Positions 38,081 through 47,235 of a DNA stretch of 64,000 nt are shown here, one piece after another. The position numbers and the translations under genes were made by a program. The notes under the pieces were generated by a model. That model saw only the letters and a list, made by a program, of their open reading frames with translations. It had not been told where the DNA came from and searched no databases. Source of the stretch: Psychrobacter sp. P2G3. GTDB lineage: Bacteria; Pseudomonadota; Gammaproteobacteria; Pseudomonadales; Moraxellaceae. Numbering within the stretch: position 1 is the stretch's first letter; every line of letters starts with the position of its first letter. The DNA lies in contig NZ_CP012529.1 of NCBI RefSeq assembly GCF_001593285.1, positions 2,108,001 to 2,172,000 on the forward strand, written 5' to 3'.

Positions 38081-39841
38081 ATGACTGAATATAACGACAA
38101 CTATAAACCTAAAAGCGATAATAAAACATCGAATAATGAACTAACAAATGAGCAAGCAAGCAAAGTAACGGTCAATAATGTGCCCAACGACAACCCTGCG
38201 ACTTTATGGCTAATTGATGACGATGCGGCATTGCGTTTAGTGTTGGCGGATACTTTTGAAGACGCTGGTTTTATGGTTGTCAGCTTTACGCAAGCGCAGG
38301 CAGCATGGACCCAGCTTAATGATATCTTACAACAGCACGAATCAGCGACGCAGTTGCCAGATTTGATATTAACTGATATCCGTATGCCGATGATGGATGG
38401 CTTATCGTTTAGTGAATGGGTGCATAAGCATTTCCCTCAGCTGCCTATTGTCATCATGACTGCCCACTCAGATCTCACCTCTGCTATCAACAGCTATCAG
38501 ACAGGTGCATTTGAATATCTGCCTAAACCCTTTGATCTAGATGATGCGGTCGCAACGATTTATAAAGCTATCAATTATCAGCCGACTAATCATATAAATA
38601 ATAAGCAAGCCGAAGCCGATGTCAAAGCTCAGGCAGAAAAAGAGAACAAGCTTAATCTAAAAACGAAACCGATTAGCGGCTCTAACAATGAGATCAAAGA
38701 TAAGCATTTAATAAAAGATAAAACTACTGATAAGTCTAACAACAATCCCAACGGCATTATTGGACAGTCGCAGGCCATGCAGACGGTCTTCCGAGCAATC
38801 GGGCGATTAGCACACTCTCCTATCACTGTTCTTATTACTGGCGAGTCAGGGACTGGCAAAGAGCTGGTCGCCAGCGCTTTACATCAGCACTCACCACGAC
38901 AGCAACAACCCTTTATTGCGCTCAATATGGCGGCCATTCCACATGATTTGATAGAGTCTGAGCTATTCGGGCACGAAAAAGGCGCTTTTACAGGCGCTAC
39001 TACGCGCAGGCAAGGCCGCTTTGAACAGGCAGATGGTGGCACGCTATTTTTAGATGAAATCGGTGATATGCCTTTTAGTACACAGACACGCTTGCTGCGA
39101 GTATTGGCGAATGGCGAGTTTTATCGCGTTGGTGGCCAGCAACCTATCAAGGTTGATGTGCGTATCATCGCTGCGACTCATCAAAACCTAGAACATCTCG
39201 TACAACAAGGCAGATTTCGCGAAGATTTATTTTATCGTCTCAACGTCATTCGTTTGCCATTACCACCGCTACGAGCACGCCGTGAGGATATCCCCGCCCT
39301 TACCGCACACTTTATGCAGCGCGCTGCTAAGCAAATGAACACTGCACCAAAGCAGCTGCACCCTGAAGCACTACGTCTCATGCAAGCCTTTGACTGGCGA
39401 GGTAATGTGCGTCAACTCGAAAATGTCTGCTTATGGCTAACGGTCATGGCAACTGGCGACACAGTTTTGATTGAAGACTTACCACCTGAGCTCTTGGCTA
39501 ATAATCATCATTCCTTGCAGCAACAATCTAATCAGCCACATAATGACGCTTATCATAATGACTTAATGCAGCCTTTAGAGCCTACCTCTTACTCGGTTAC
39601 CACATTAACTTGGCAAGAAGTGCTCGCAGACTGGGCGAAAGAATCTCTACAAGCGGGCGAAACCGATATTTTACAGACAGCAACGCCTGATTTCGAACGC
39701 GTATTACTGGACGCGGCGCTTACTCATAGTGGCGGCAAAAAGATTGCGGCAGCCAATTTATTAGGTTGGGGACGCAATACGTTAACCCGTAAGCTTCAAC
39801 TACTCGATATTGGCTCATCAGACAATCGATCAGAAGATTAA
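38081..39841 (+). CDS. glnG: Sigma-54-dependent response regulator NtrC
   Basis: Activates sigma-54 promoters of nitrogen assimilation genes when phosphorylated by NtrB. The receiver domain starts at LIDDDAALRLVL and has its phospho-acceptor at D99 (LILTDIRMPMMDG). A Lys/Asn-rich linker covers residues ~170-225. The AAA+ domain shows Walker A GESGTGKE (254-261) and the sigma-54 contact loop GAFTGA (301-306). A C-terminal Fis-type helix-turn-helix ends the protein (GGKKIAAANLLGWGRNTLTRKL). At 586 aa it is about 115 residues longer than in E. coli, through the N-terminal lead and the linkers. Confidence 0.93.
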   Translation: MTEYNDNYKPKSDNKTSNNELTNEQASKVTVNNVPNDNPATLWLIDDDAALRLVLADTFEDAGFMVVSFTQAQAAWTQLNDILQQHESATQLPDLILTDIRMPMMDGLSFSEWVHKHFPQLPIVIMTAHSDLTSAINSYQTGAFEYLPKPFDLDDAVATIYKAINYQPTNHINNKQAEADVKAQAEKENKLNLKTKPISGSNNEIKDKHLIKDKTTDKSNNNPNGIIGQSQAMQTVFRAIGRLAHSPITVLITGESGTGKELVASALHQHSPRQQQPFIALNMAAIPHDLIESELFGHEKGAFTGATTRRQGRFEQADGGTLFLDEIGDMPFSTQTRLLRVLANGEFYRVGGQQPIKVDVRIIAATHQNLEHLVQQGRFREDLFYRLNVIRLPLPPLRARREDIPALTAHFMQRAAKQMNTAPKQLHPEALRLMQAFDWRGNVRQLENVCLWLTVMATGDTVLIEDLPPELLANNHHSLQQQSNQPHNDAYHNDLMQPLEPTSYSVTTLTWQEVLADWAKESLQAGETDILQTATPDFERVLLDAALTHSGGKKIAAANLLGWGRNTLTRKLQLLDIGSSDNRSED

Positions 39842-39980
39842 TAAGAATTAGATACGGTTCACCAGTAGAAGTATCACTATGGTTATAAAAATAATGATTT
39901 ATAAATCATAATATTATCAATCGCTTATAATTAATCATGCAAAAAAACACGTTTAATTTAAAATTAATTGCAAAAAGGTC

Positions 39981-40008
39981 TTGCCAAACTATTCAAACTC
40001 TATATAAT
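39981..40008 (+). promoter_or_regulatory. Sigma-70 promoter of tRNA-Leu
   Basis: A -35 box TTGCCA (39981-39986) and a perfect -10 box TATAAT (40003-40008) are separated by 16 bases. The tRNA starts about 88 bases after the -10 box. Confidence 0.7.
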
Positions 40009-40096
40009 AGCCAACCACTGAGACGCACTACCGAATCAGTTATTTATCTAGATGGTGTTTGAGTTTAAACGCTTTTGATGATAGAGTAACGAAAAT

Positions 40097-40181
40097 GGGG
40101 CTGTGGCGGAATTGGTAGACGCACCAGATTTAGGTTCTGGCGCCGCAAGGTGTGAGAGTTCGAGTCTCTCCAGCCCCACCA
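40097..40181 (+). tRNA. tRNA-Leu (anticodon UAG)
   Basis: A complete cloverleaf can be drawn: acceptor arms GGGGCTG (40097-40103) and CAGCCCC (40171-40177), discriminator A and an encoded CCA (40179-40181). The anticodon stem is CCAGA/TCTGG with loop TTTAGGT, giving anticodon TAG, which reads CUN leucine codons. The long variable arm (CGCCGCAAGGTGT region) is that of a class II tRNA, and the T-loop TTCGAGT is present. Confidence 0.96.
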
Positions 40182-40214
40182 TTTTCGGATAGTACATCTT
40201 AGACCAAATATCAG

Positions 40215-40239
40215 AACCTGCTTTTTAGCAGGTTTTTTT
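40215..40239 (+). terminator. Rho-independent terminator of tRNA-Leu
   Basis: AACCTGCT (40215-40222) and AGCAGGTT (40227-40234) surround a TTTT loop. A run of seven T residues follows. Confidence 0.9.
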
Positions 40240-40262
40240 GTGTCTACGATTTGGTTTTTGAC

Positions 40263-41258
40263 TTAAACTATTTTCAAATCTTTCAACAGCTCTTCCATAC
40301 TTCTATACCGCCTCTCTACTCGTTTCGCTAATGCCTTATTAATGATTCCTTGATAGCCCTGATACTCTAGCGGCAAGGTTGGAATAGACTGCTGGCAATG
40401 CTGAATCGCCCACTCATTTAACGACTCACAACTTTGATTATCAATTTTAAATGGTCGAGCGCCTGTTAGCACTTCATACAGCATTATTCCAAATGCGTAG
40501 ATATCACTTTGTACCGTTGCGCCCTGCCCTTGCCAGCGCTCAGGCGCGAGATAAGCTGGCGTACCTGCAGGATTTGCTGTGCTGGGCTTATCAACATTCT
40601 CTGCTAATGTAAAATCAGTCAACAGCAAATTAGGCATTATGTTGCTATTATCCGCACTATTCTGCAGAAAACTATCTAGCAAAACATTACTCGGTTTAAT
40701 ATCATTATGTAGCCATCCAGCTTTATGAAGATTGGCTATCAAGCGCGCAACCTGTTTTATGATTTGCTGTTTTTTTTCATCGCTTAATAATGGGTATTTC
40801 TTATTACTTAACTGCGGCGCTAAGCTACCATTTTCATAGTACGGCATAGCAAGGAGATTAAGCTGCCATCTTTGCTGTAAAACGTTCACATATACGGTTT
40901 CGAAAGCTAATGCTGGTGGTACTATAGATTGAGTCGACTGGGAATGACTCACAGCAGTTAAGGCCGCAACTTCATAGCTTAATGTAGACAACTTATGGTT
41001 AATGTCATGACTAAGCTCCCATTTAATCATGACACGACCAAACTGCGAATGGCGCGCACGCGTTAGCCCTTGATAATTAGTTGTTTTAACATGCTGGTTT
41101 TGGTCATCATTTTGCTGGCTAATACGTTGATGGGATATCTCATGATAGCCTAGCTTTGTCAGCACATTACTCACTTTTGGCAATAGCTCTTCCGCTTGCA
41201 TACGCAAGGTTTGCGTTATCGCTTGTATTGTAGGCGGATTGCTGGCACTATTTTTCAT
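40263..41258 (-). CDS. Soluble eukaryotic-like Ser/Thr protein kinase with variant HND/DFT motifs
   Basis: The kinase core is recognisable: K79 in RVMIKW, alpha-C E96, catalytic loop H184-N-D-I-K-P-S-N191, D215 in TDFT, activation end GTPAYLAPE (232-240) and D252 in SDIYAFG. All key catalytic residues are kept, so activity is likely, but HRD reads HND, DFG reads DFT and no glycine-rich loop is evident. There is no membrane helix and no PASTA or other sensor domain. Substrate and role are unknown. It is divergent from the DUF815 ATPase gene with about 70 bases between starts, so shared control is plausible. Confidence 0.82.
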   Translation of the reverse strand: MKNSASNPPTIQAITQTLRMQAEELLPKVSNVLTKLGYHEISHQRISQQNDDQNQHVKTTNYQGLTRARHSQFGRVMIKWELSHDINHKLSTLSYEVAALTAVSHSQSTQSIVPPALAFETVYVNVLQQRWQLNLLAMPYYENGSLAPQLSNKKYPLLSDEKKQQIIKQVARLIANLHKAGWLHNDIKPSNVLLDSFLQNSADNSNIMPNLLLTDFTLAENVDKPSTANPAGTPAYLAPERWQGQGATVQSDIYAFGIMLYEVLTGARPFKIDNQSCESLNEWAIQHCQQSIPTLPLEYQGYQGIINKALAKRVERRYRSMEELLKDLKIV

Positions 41259-41326
41259 GGTATCACTCAGCCCTTATAGAACCGTTATAAACTAAATTAA
41301 ACGTACCCTTGATTATTAGAGTCATT

Positions 41327-42325
41327 ATGTCCCAACCAACCAATTCGTTTACTGATAAACCATCTACTAATTACGCCCTACCTGCCCCTTTATTGGACTT
41401 ATTAAGTCAATATTTAGAAGAGCACGTGACCCCAACTATTAAAATTGATCCTACACAGCTGGCGTATCGCTGGGTTGGTGGTCGCACGGGACATTTAGAG
41501 CCGTTAGCCGTTAACTTATTTTTGAGTTTAAATGATTTACACGGTATCGACACCCAAAAGTCAAAATTGGTACAAAACACACGCCAGTTCCTTAAAGGCT
41601 ATCCAGCCAATCACGTGTTGATGACAGGCACACGCGGCGCAGGTAAATCATCGCTGATTCGAGCATTACTGCAAGCCTATCATAGCGAAGGCTTACGCGT
41701 TATTGAGATTGCGCGCGATGATTTATTGGTGCTCGACAAGATTCGCGCAGCCATCAACGAGCTACCGGCCGATTGTGGTAGTCGCTATGTGGTGTACTGT
41801 GATGATCTCGCATTTAACGGTCAGGACGAAAGCTATCGTACGCTAAAAAGTGTGTTGGATGGTTCGCTCGATTCTGAGCAAGATAAGCTACTGGTGTATG
41901 CGACTAGTAATCGCCGACATTTATTGCCCCAGCTGATGAAAGACAACGTCAATATTTATGATGGAAACACCGATGAGGTCAATCCTTATGAAACCATTGA
42001 CGAGACAGTATCGCTATCTGATCGCTTTGGTTTGTGGTTATCATTCTATCCAATGAATCAACAAACGTATTTACAGATTGTTCAGCATTATCTAAGCTTG
42101 CAGCCAGCACAAATTACTAGTGATGTTATGAATGCTAATAGTGATAACAATAGCAATGACAAAGCGGTTGACGAAGAGCTTGATAAAGAACTTAATGCAA
42201 CCATTAGAGCGGCGGCACTGCGTTGGGCATCGGAGCGTGGCGGACGTTCGGGGCGTGTCGCTTATCAGTTTAGTCGCTACTGGATAGGACAATCACAATT
42301 GGCTGCTGCAGATAGCCAGTCTTAG
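41327..42325 (+). CDS. DUF815-family AAA-type ATP-binding protein
   Basis: A cytoplasmic P-loop ATPase of about 332 residues. Walker A is MTGTRGAGKSSLIRALL and Walker B is VVYCDDLAFN. A sensor-like VYATSNRRHLLP and an arginine-rich C-terminal region follow. The family (DUF815) is widespread but its function is not established. An Asn/Asp-rich insert lies between the last helices (around residue 270). I prefer the ATG at 41327 to the TTG at 41309; neither has a strong Shine-Dalgarno sequence. The stop lies one base from the end of the convergent rnz gene. Confidence 0.85.
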   Translation: MSQPTNSFTDKPSTNYALPAPLLDLLSQYLEEHVTPTIKIDPTQLAYRWVGGRTGHLEPLAVNLFLSLNDLHGIDTQKSKLVQNTRQFLKGYPANHVLMTGTRGAGKSSLIRALLQAYHSEGLRVIEIARDDLLVLDKIRAAINELPADCGSRYVVYCDDLAFNGQDESYRTLKSVLDGSLDSEQDKLLVYATSNRRHLLPQLMKDNVNIYDGNTDEVNPYETIDETVSLSDRFGLWLSFYPMNQQTYLQIVQHYLSLQPAQITSDVMNANSDNNSNDKAVDEELDKELNATIRAAALRWASERGGRSGRVAYQFSRYWIGQSQLAAADSQS

Positions 42326-42326
42326 C

Positions 42327-43442
42327 TCATTTACTGTCGCGTGCAGATCCTAAATACTGTACGCGGCTTTCTGCTTGACCGTCAACTAATTCTGCTGCGC
42401 CATCTACCCTATATTGCGCAAAATCAGCTGCTAACCATAAGTTACCGTGATAAACGCTTTCGGCATCCAAACGGATATACCCCATATTAGGCGTCGTGCT
42501 ATTTGGATTATCAAAACTCTGATAACGGGCACTAAAATGCGTCAAAATTAGATTAGGTAGGCCGATATCTTGGGCAAATTTGCCCACCAACTGAGCACTA
42601 CTATGCATGGGATCAAAGTCTGGATTTTTCGCTTGAATCTTGGTTAAGACTTCATTTGTATAAGTTGCTTCATGCACTAATAAATCCGCATCTCGTAGCG
42701 CTGAAGTTAAAAGACTTGGCGTATCATTATCACCAGCCACCACTACTCTTGTATGCTGCTCATCATTATTGACATAATCTGCTGAGCGTAACTGCTTACC
42801 GTCCTCAGTTGTAACATCTTCACCTTGCTGCAACTTCCCCCACAACTTACTAGCTGGAATACCAGCTGCTAGCAACTTGTCGGTATTGAGCGTGCGACGA
42901 CTGATAGTCTGAGTGATACCAAAACCATAGGATGGCACGCGGTGTGATAGAGGATGGATATCTATCGCTAGCTGTTGCTGCTTGTCTAAGCTAATATTTA
43001 CCTGACCTTTATTTTCACTATCTGGCTGAGACAGCAAATCTTCAATCGCCATAAAATTAATGGCAAATGGAAAATGCAACTCAGTGGTTAGTGTTATAGC
43101 ATCTAATAGTTTGGAAATAGCTTTGGGTGCGATGAGAATCAGCGGCGCGGTACGTCCTGACATGGCAGCACTAGCAAGCAATCCTGGCAAACCATAGCAA
43201 TGGTCGCCGTGCACATGAGTAATACAAATAGCGGTAAGCTGATGTAGTGATAGTTTGGTATGGAGCAGTTGTTGCTGTGTGCCTTCACCGCAGTCAATTA
43301 ATAACCACGGACGCGATTTTTTACTCTGCTGTTGATTAGATCCTGACAGATAAGGATTAAGACACTCAATCGCTAGCGCCGTCACATTGCGTTGCTTGGT
43401 CGGTACACCGGCTGATGTACCTAAAAAGGTTAGTTGCAGCAT
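42327..43442 (-). CDS. rnz: Ribonuclease Z (tRNA 3'-processing endonuclease)
   Basis: A metallo-beta-lactamase-fold nuclease that trims tRNA 3' trailers. The N-terminus MLQLTFLGTSAGVPTKQRNV is diagnostic, and the metal motif H76-V-H78-G-D80-H81 is intact. Later ligands appear in VVVAGDNDTPS and LTHFSARY, and the AHEAT-type motif reads LLVHEATY. At 371 aa it is longer than typical bacterial RNase Z (~305), mainly through linkers around residues 35-45 and 135-160. Two genes encode the operon: the small membrane protein lies just upstream. The encoded CCA in the nearby tRNA would make it partly redundant in maturation. Confidence 0.92.
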   Translation of the reverse strand: MLQLTFLGTSAGVPTKQRNVTALAIECLNPYLSGSNQQQSKKSRPWLLIDCGEGTQQQLLHTKLSLHQLTAICITHVHGDHCYGLPGLLASAAMSGRTAPLILIAPKAISKLLDAITLTTELHFPFAINFMAIEDLLSQPDSENKGQVNISLDKQQQLAIDIHPLSHRVPSYGFGITQTISRRTLNTDKLLAAGIPASKLWGKLQQGEDVTTEDGKQLRSADYVNNDEQHTRVVVAGDNDTPSLLTSALRDADLLVHEATYTNEVLTKIQAKNPDFDPMHSSAQLVGKFAQDIGLPNLILTHFSARYQSFDNPNSTTPNMGYIRLDAESVYHGNLWLAADFAQYRVDGAAELVDGQAESRVQYLGSARDSK

Positions 43443-43486
43443 GGCTTATCATTCGTAGCAAAAGAGTTGTGCATATTTAATATAAC

Positions 43487-43738
43487 TTATGACAATTTGC
43501 ATAGGATGGTCTTATCACCCTCAACGATTTGCCCGCCACTAGCAAAGCATTGATTGACCATGCTAGATTCCTGTGACTTCCAGCCCCCGTAAAAGCTTGC
43601 TACACACAACAAAACGACCAATATCTTTTGCGACCATGCCTTAACAGACACTTGCTGAGAATTAATTTGTTGCTGTGCAAGATTGTCCTTATCGGAATCC
43701 GCAAGTTTGGTATTTAATTTATTAGGGTCTGTCATCAT
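43487..43738 (-). CDS. Small single-pass membrane protein of unknown function, 83 aa
   Basis: I do not recognise a family. A hydrophilic, Gln/Asn/Lys-rich N-terminal tail of about 32 residues precedes one hydrophobic helix (ILVVLLCVASFYGGW). A short C-terminal region with two cysteines follows (NQCFASGGQIVEGDKTILCK), probably on the periplasmic side. AAGG lies just before the tandem ATG pair at 43738 and 43735. It is 44 bases upstream of rnz on the same strand and is probably co-transcribed. Confidence 0.6.
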   Translation of the reverse strand: MMTDPNKLNTKLADSDKDNLAQQQINSQQVSVKAWSQKILVVLLCVASFYGGWKSQESSMVNQCFASGGQIVEGDKTILCKLS

Positions 43739-43891
43739 ACTACCTTTTGAAGGACTGTTTATTGCTAGGGTACATTGAATTCAACATATCCCAAGCAAAA
43801 TCAATATACAAGAATACTGGATAAAATGTCTGTAAGCTTTCAAAATCTATGAGAATTCAAAACTTAGGGTGTTTTTGTAAAGTAAGTATAT

Positions 43892-44560
43892 TTAAAATTG
43901 AACGCTGCCGCCTTTGGTCTCAGCTCGTTTAAAGGCATCACGCGCTTCGCAACGTTTTAGCCAATTTAATATATTGGCATACTTCACTTTATCAAGCCCA
44001 CTGCCCGCATTGGTAGCAACAACCACAAGATGCATCTGAATATCAGCGGCACTAAAAGCTTCGCCTGCAAACCAATGATTGTGTTGTAGCTGCTGTTCCA
44101 TCATGTTTAGCATTGTAGTAAGACTATCACTAATCATGTTGTTTTCAACTTGCTTACGAATGCTTTTACTCACTGGCTTAATGAGCATTGGCGATTTTTC
44201 GACTACTTTGGTAAATACCAAGCGCATCACTAATAATGGCATTATTGATGCTTCAGAGAAATGTAGCCAAAAAGTATAAGCTTCCCATGCCTCTTCATTA
44301 TCGTCAGTAGGTTTGAATTGCTGTTCTTTATCATAATGCTTAAGCAGATACTCAATGATGAAGCCTGATTCAACCAGCGCACGCTCATTCACCTCTAAAA
44401 TTGGGGTGTGTCCAAGCGGATGGATTTTCTTCAAACTTTCAGGCGCACGATAAGCTTTGTTACGCTCATAACAAGTTAGCTGATAGTCTACATTTAATTC
44501 TTCTAAAAGCCATATAATGCGGAATGAACGTGAATTCTCTAAATGATGCAAATGTAACAT
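43892..44560 (-). CDS. Glutathione S-transferase family protein
   Basis: A 222-aa protein with an N-terminal thioredoxin-like domain (MLHLHHLENSRSFRIIWLLEELNVDYQ is interrupted here only for length). The glutathione-contacting loop GHTPILEV has the cis-Pro, and the ALVESGFIIEYL segment has the Glu-Ser pair. The alpha-helical C-terminal domain has FSAADIQMHLV near residue 175, the conserved N-capping region. The first catalytic position is probably Ser11 or a neighbour, as in beta/theta-like classes. The physiological substrate is unknown. It is a single gene. Confidence 0.87.
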   Translation of the reverse strand: MLHLHHLENSRSFRIIWLLEELNVDYQLTCYERNKAYRAPESLKKIHPLGHTPILEVNERALVESGFIIEYLLKHYDKEQQFKPTDDNEEAWEAYTFWLHFSEASIMPLLVMRLVFTKVVEKSPMLIKPVSKSIRKQVENNMISDSLTTMLNMMEQQLQHNHWFAGEAFSAADIQMHLVVVATNAGSGLDKVKYANILNWLKRCEARDAFKRAETKGGSVQF

Positions 44561-44708
44561 AGATTTATCCCAATAATAATAAAAAAAAGTAGTGTCTTAA
44601 TATCATTGATGATAGCGCACTTGCTAATGCTTTAACACATCACGATTACCTAATGACAGTGAAAAACAATGGCTGTGTGGTCAGTTTTATCGGTCGCTCT
44701 TTTAGGGA

Positions 44709-45779
44709 TTATCTTGAATATAGCTGATCAATTTTATGCGACATCTTATTTATTTTAGATTGATAGCGTCTGATTTTACGAAACCGATGTGCTGCCAATA
44801 CACCTTTAATTCGGCGGTTTTTTAGGCGACGACGCGGTGGAAAGCTACCAACTTGCGGTTCATTGTAACCATCTAGACGGTTGTCACGGCGGCGTGCTAA
44901 GTAACCAAGCGCACTATCCATAATCATAATCAATAACGCAACAAAGATCATGCCGTACATAAATAAGGAGCCACCCTCCTCGATACTTTGATGCAAAATA
45001 GTGACAGAAAATATAAATAAGAATATCGGTTCAAGATAGCATAAAGTCCCAAATAATGAGACTGGCAACTTCTGACTGGCTACCATTGTCAATGACATTG
45101 CTGCTGTACTGATAATTCCTAATAATGGCAAAAGATACCAAAGCTTATCTGTGGATATGGCCAATTCAAAACCGCCACTCATATATAACGCAACCAAAAC
45201 GACAGGTAATAATAAGACAAGATCAGAGACAAGACCTATAATAGGCGGTACAGCCATTTTTCGACGTAACAGATAATAAGGTGGATAACCCAAACAGACA
45301 AATAACGTCGCCCAAGATATAGAGCCGTATTGAAAGACATCATAGGCAATGCCTGCACCCGCAAAAAGTGTTGCAACCCACTGTAACAGGCTCATGTCTT
45401 CATTATAAAAAAACCGACCAACCATAATCATAATCATTGGATATAAGAAGTAACCTAAAGTCACCTCTAAACCAAGATTATTGACTGGCGCCCACATAAA
45501 TATCCAAATTTGTGCGCCCAAAATAGGAGTGGGAATGATAAATAAGAACCACTCTTTTGGGGTTTTTAATGTCTTTAGGTAATCAAAAATATGTTGCCAC
45601 TGCTTTAACACACTGACTAAAAGGACCAAACTAAATAACATCATGAGCACACGCCACGAGGCAACTTGTGTACCCGACAGCGGCTGCATAATCAAGCCAA
45701 ACAGAAATAACAACGAGTATAAAAAGTTGGCAGCCACCGCAATAATAGTACCCTGCGACGTTTGGTTGGAGGTGAACAT
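44709..45779 (-). CDS. RarD/EamA-family membrane transporter, paralogue 1
   Basis: A ten-helix drug/metabolite-superfamily transporter of the RarD type, 356 aa. The first helix region QGTIIAVAANFLYSLLFLFG, the SGTQVASWRVLMM motif and the TLGYFLYPMIMIMVGR segment match the family. A basic C-terminal tail (FPPRRRLKNRRIKG, HRFRKIRRYQ) extends about 70 residues beyond the last helix into the cytoplasm. The substrate is unknown. It is homologous over its full length to the neighbouring gene at 46017-47087, including the tail, so the pair arose by tandem duplication. AAGG precedes the ATG, in a leader shared with the paralogue. Confidence 0.85.
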   Translation of the reverse strand: MFTSNQTSQGTIIAVAANFLYSLLFLFGLIMQPLSGTQVASWRVLMMLFSLVLLVSVLKQWQHIFDYLKTLKTPKEWFLFIIPTPILGAQIWIFMWAPVNNLGLEVTLGYFLYPMIMIMVGRFFYNEDMSLLQWVATLFAGAGIAYDVFQYGSISWATLFVCLGYPPYYLLRRKMAVPPIIGLVSDLVLLLPVVLVALYMSGGFELAISTDKLWYLLPLLGIISTAAMSLTMVASQKLPVSLFGTLCYLEPIFLFIFSVTILHQSIEEGGSLFMYGMIFVALLIMIMDSALGYLARRRDNRLDGYNEPQVGSFPPRRRLKNRRIKGVLAAHRFRKIRRYQSKINKMSHKIDQLYSR

Positions 45780-45822
45780 AACAACAGCCTTAAAAATTAG
45801 CGCACTTCCTTGGCAGTTTTAG

Positions 45823-45864
45823 AAAAAAAACAAAAGCCTCAGACGCGAACGTCGGAGGCTTTTT
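45823..45864 (-). terminator. Terminator hairpin between the two RarD paralogues
   Basis: Arms AAAAGCCTCAGACG (45832-45845) and CGTCGGAGGCTTTT (45850-45863) pair with one mismatch around a CGAA loop. On the minus strand they are followed by a long T-rich run. It is about 45 bases upstream of paralogue 1 and 150 bases after paralogue 2. Confidence 0.85.
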
Positions 45865-46016
45865 GTCTATAAGATAACCGTATAATACTGAGATAAATAC
45901 TTTAGATTTATCATACTTGGGTAATGAAAAGCATTATGTCAAAGTCAGACTACATAAGCAATATGTCTACTTAACTGACCCGTCAACTCAACTGCCAACT
46001 CATTTCTTACAACCAT

Positions 46017-47087
46017 TTACCTTGAGTCTAGCTGCTCTATTTTTCGTTGTATTTTATGCATTTTTTTCTGATAACGACGTATTTTACGAAAACGATGCGC
46101 CTTTAATACACCGTCTATACGGTGATCTATCAAACGACGGCGCGGTGGAAAGCCACCCACCTGTGGTTCATTATAGCCATGTAAACGGTCATCACGACGC
46201 CGAATGATATAACCCATGGCACTATCCATAATCATGAATACTAACGCCAAAGTAATCATGCCATACATGAATAAAGAGCCTCCCTCATCCAAACTTTGAC
46301 TCAGAACTGTGATAGATAACACAAATAACAGCATAGGTTCTATATAGCTAAGAGCCCCAAATAATGAGACAGGTAATTTGCTACTAGCAACCATTGTGAG
46401 TGACATTGCAAGCGCACTAAATGCCCCGAGCATCGGTAGTAAGTACCAGAACTTACTTTCCTGTGCCGCCACGCTAAAGCCGCCACTAAAGTACAGCATT
46501 ATTAACACCACTGGCGTCAGTAAGGTCAAATCAGAAAGCAAACCAGTAATTGGTGGCACGGAAAGCTTACGCCGTAATAGGTAATATGGCGGATATCCCA
46601 AGCATGCAAACAAAGTCACCCAAGATATCGATCCGTATTGAAATATATCATAGCCAATACCCATTGCTGCACATAGCGCCGCTACCCACTGTAGCGCGCT
46701 CATATATTCATGATAAAAAAAGCGTCCAATTAATATCATGACCAATGGTAATAAAAAATAGCCCAAGGTAACATCAAGACCATAACCATTTACCGGACCC
46801 CACATAAAAAGCCAAATTTGCCCACCCAAAATCGGTGTTGGTAATACAAATATTAGCCACTCTTTTGGCGTCTTTAAGGTTTTTAGATAATCAAAGACAT
46901 GCCGCCACTGCTTGGTAAAACTGACCAATAATACTAGACTCAATAGCATCATCAACACACGCCATGATGCCACCTGTGTGCCTGACAAGGGCAGCATAAA
47001 TAGCCCAAATAGGAACATGAGTGAGAATAAAAAGCTTGATGATACCGATGCGACGGTTCCCTGAAAGGTTTGATTAGTAGTAAGCAT
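46017..47087 (-). CDS. RarD/EamA-family membrane transporter, paralogue 2
   Basis: Same length (356 aa) and architecture as the downstream neighbour: ten helices with SGTQVASWRVLMMLLSLVLL and TLGYFLLPLVMILIGRFFYH, and the same basic tail (FPPRRRLIDHRIDG, HRFRKIRRYQ). Differences cluster in the helices and the loop around residues 205-215, suggesting some divergence in substrate or regulation. The leader before the ATG (AAGGCTGTTGTT) is almost identical to that of paralogue 1. It lies downstream of gyrA but is separated from it by a terminator. Confidence 0.85.
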   Translation of the reverse strand: MLTTNQTFQGTVASVSSSFLFSLMFLFGLFMLPLSGTQVASWRVLMMLLSLVLLVSFTKQWRHVFDYLKTLKTPKEWLIFVLPTPILGGQIWLFMWGPVNGYGLDVTLGYFLLPLVMILIGRFFYHEYMSALQWVAALCAAMGIGYDIFQYGSISWVTLFACLGYPPYYLLRRKLSVPPITGLLSDLTLLTPVVLIMLYFSGGFSVAAQESKFWYLLPMLGAFSALAMSLTMVASSKLPVSLFGALSYIEPMLLFVLSITVLSQSLDEGGSLFMYGMITLALVFMIMDSAMGYIIRRRDDRLHGYNEPQVGGFPPRRRLIDHRIDGVLKAHRFRKIRRYQKKMHKIQRKIEQLDSR

Positions 47088-47134
47088 AACAACAGCCTTA
47101 AAAAATAGAACTTTGTTGGCATTTTTTAGAAGGA

Positions 47135-47174
47135 AAAAATAAAAGCCTCCAACGATAACGTCAGAGGCTTTTTT
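47135..47174 (-). terminator. Rho-independent terminator of gyrA, upstream of RarD paralogue 2
   Basis: AAAAGCCTC (47141-47149) and GAGGCTTTT (47164-47172), extended by an inner ACG/CGT pair, form the stem. T-rich sequence follows on the minus strand. It closely resembles the hairpin at 45823-45864. Confidence 0.85.
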
Positions 47175-47235
47175 ATAGAAAAGTTATGAAGAACTAGACT
47201 AAAAAGCTATTCAACTAGACATTCATTCGTCACAA

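Noticed and set aside
43832..43850. A second GacA box (TGTAAG near 43833)
   Set aside because: The half-site TGTAAG occurs there and near 10150 and 18070, but none has the second half-site at the right spacing.
45917..46207. 96-codon plus-strand ORF overlapping the end of RarD paralogue 2
   Set aside because: Two thirds lie antisense to the conserved basic tail of the transporter, and no Shine-Dalgarno sequence precedes it.
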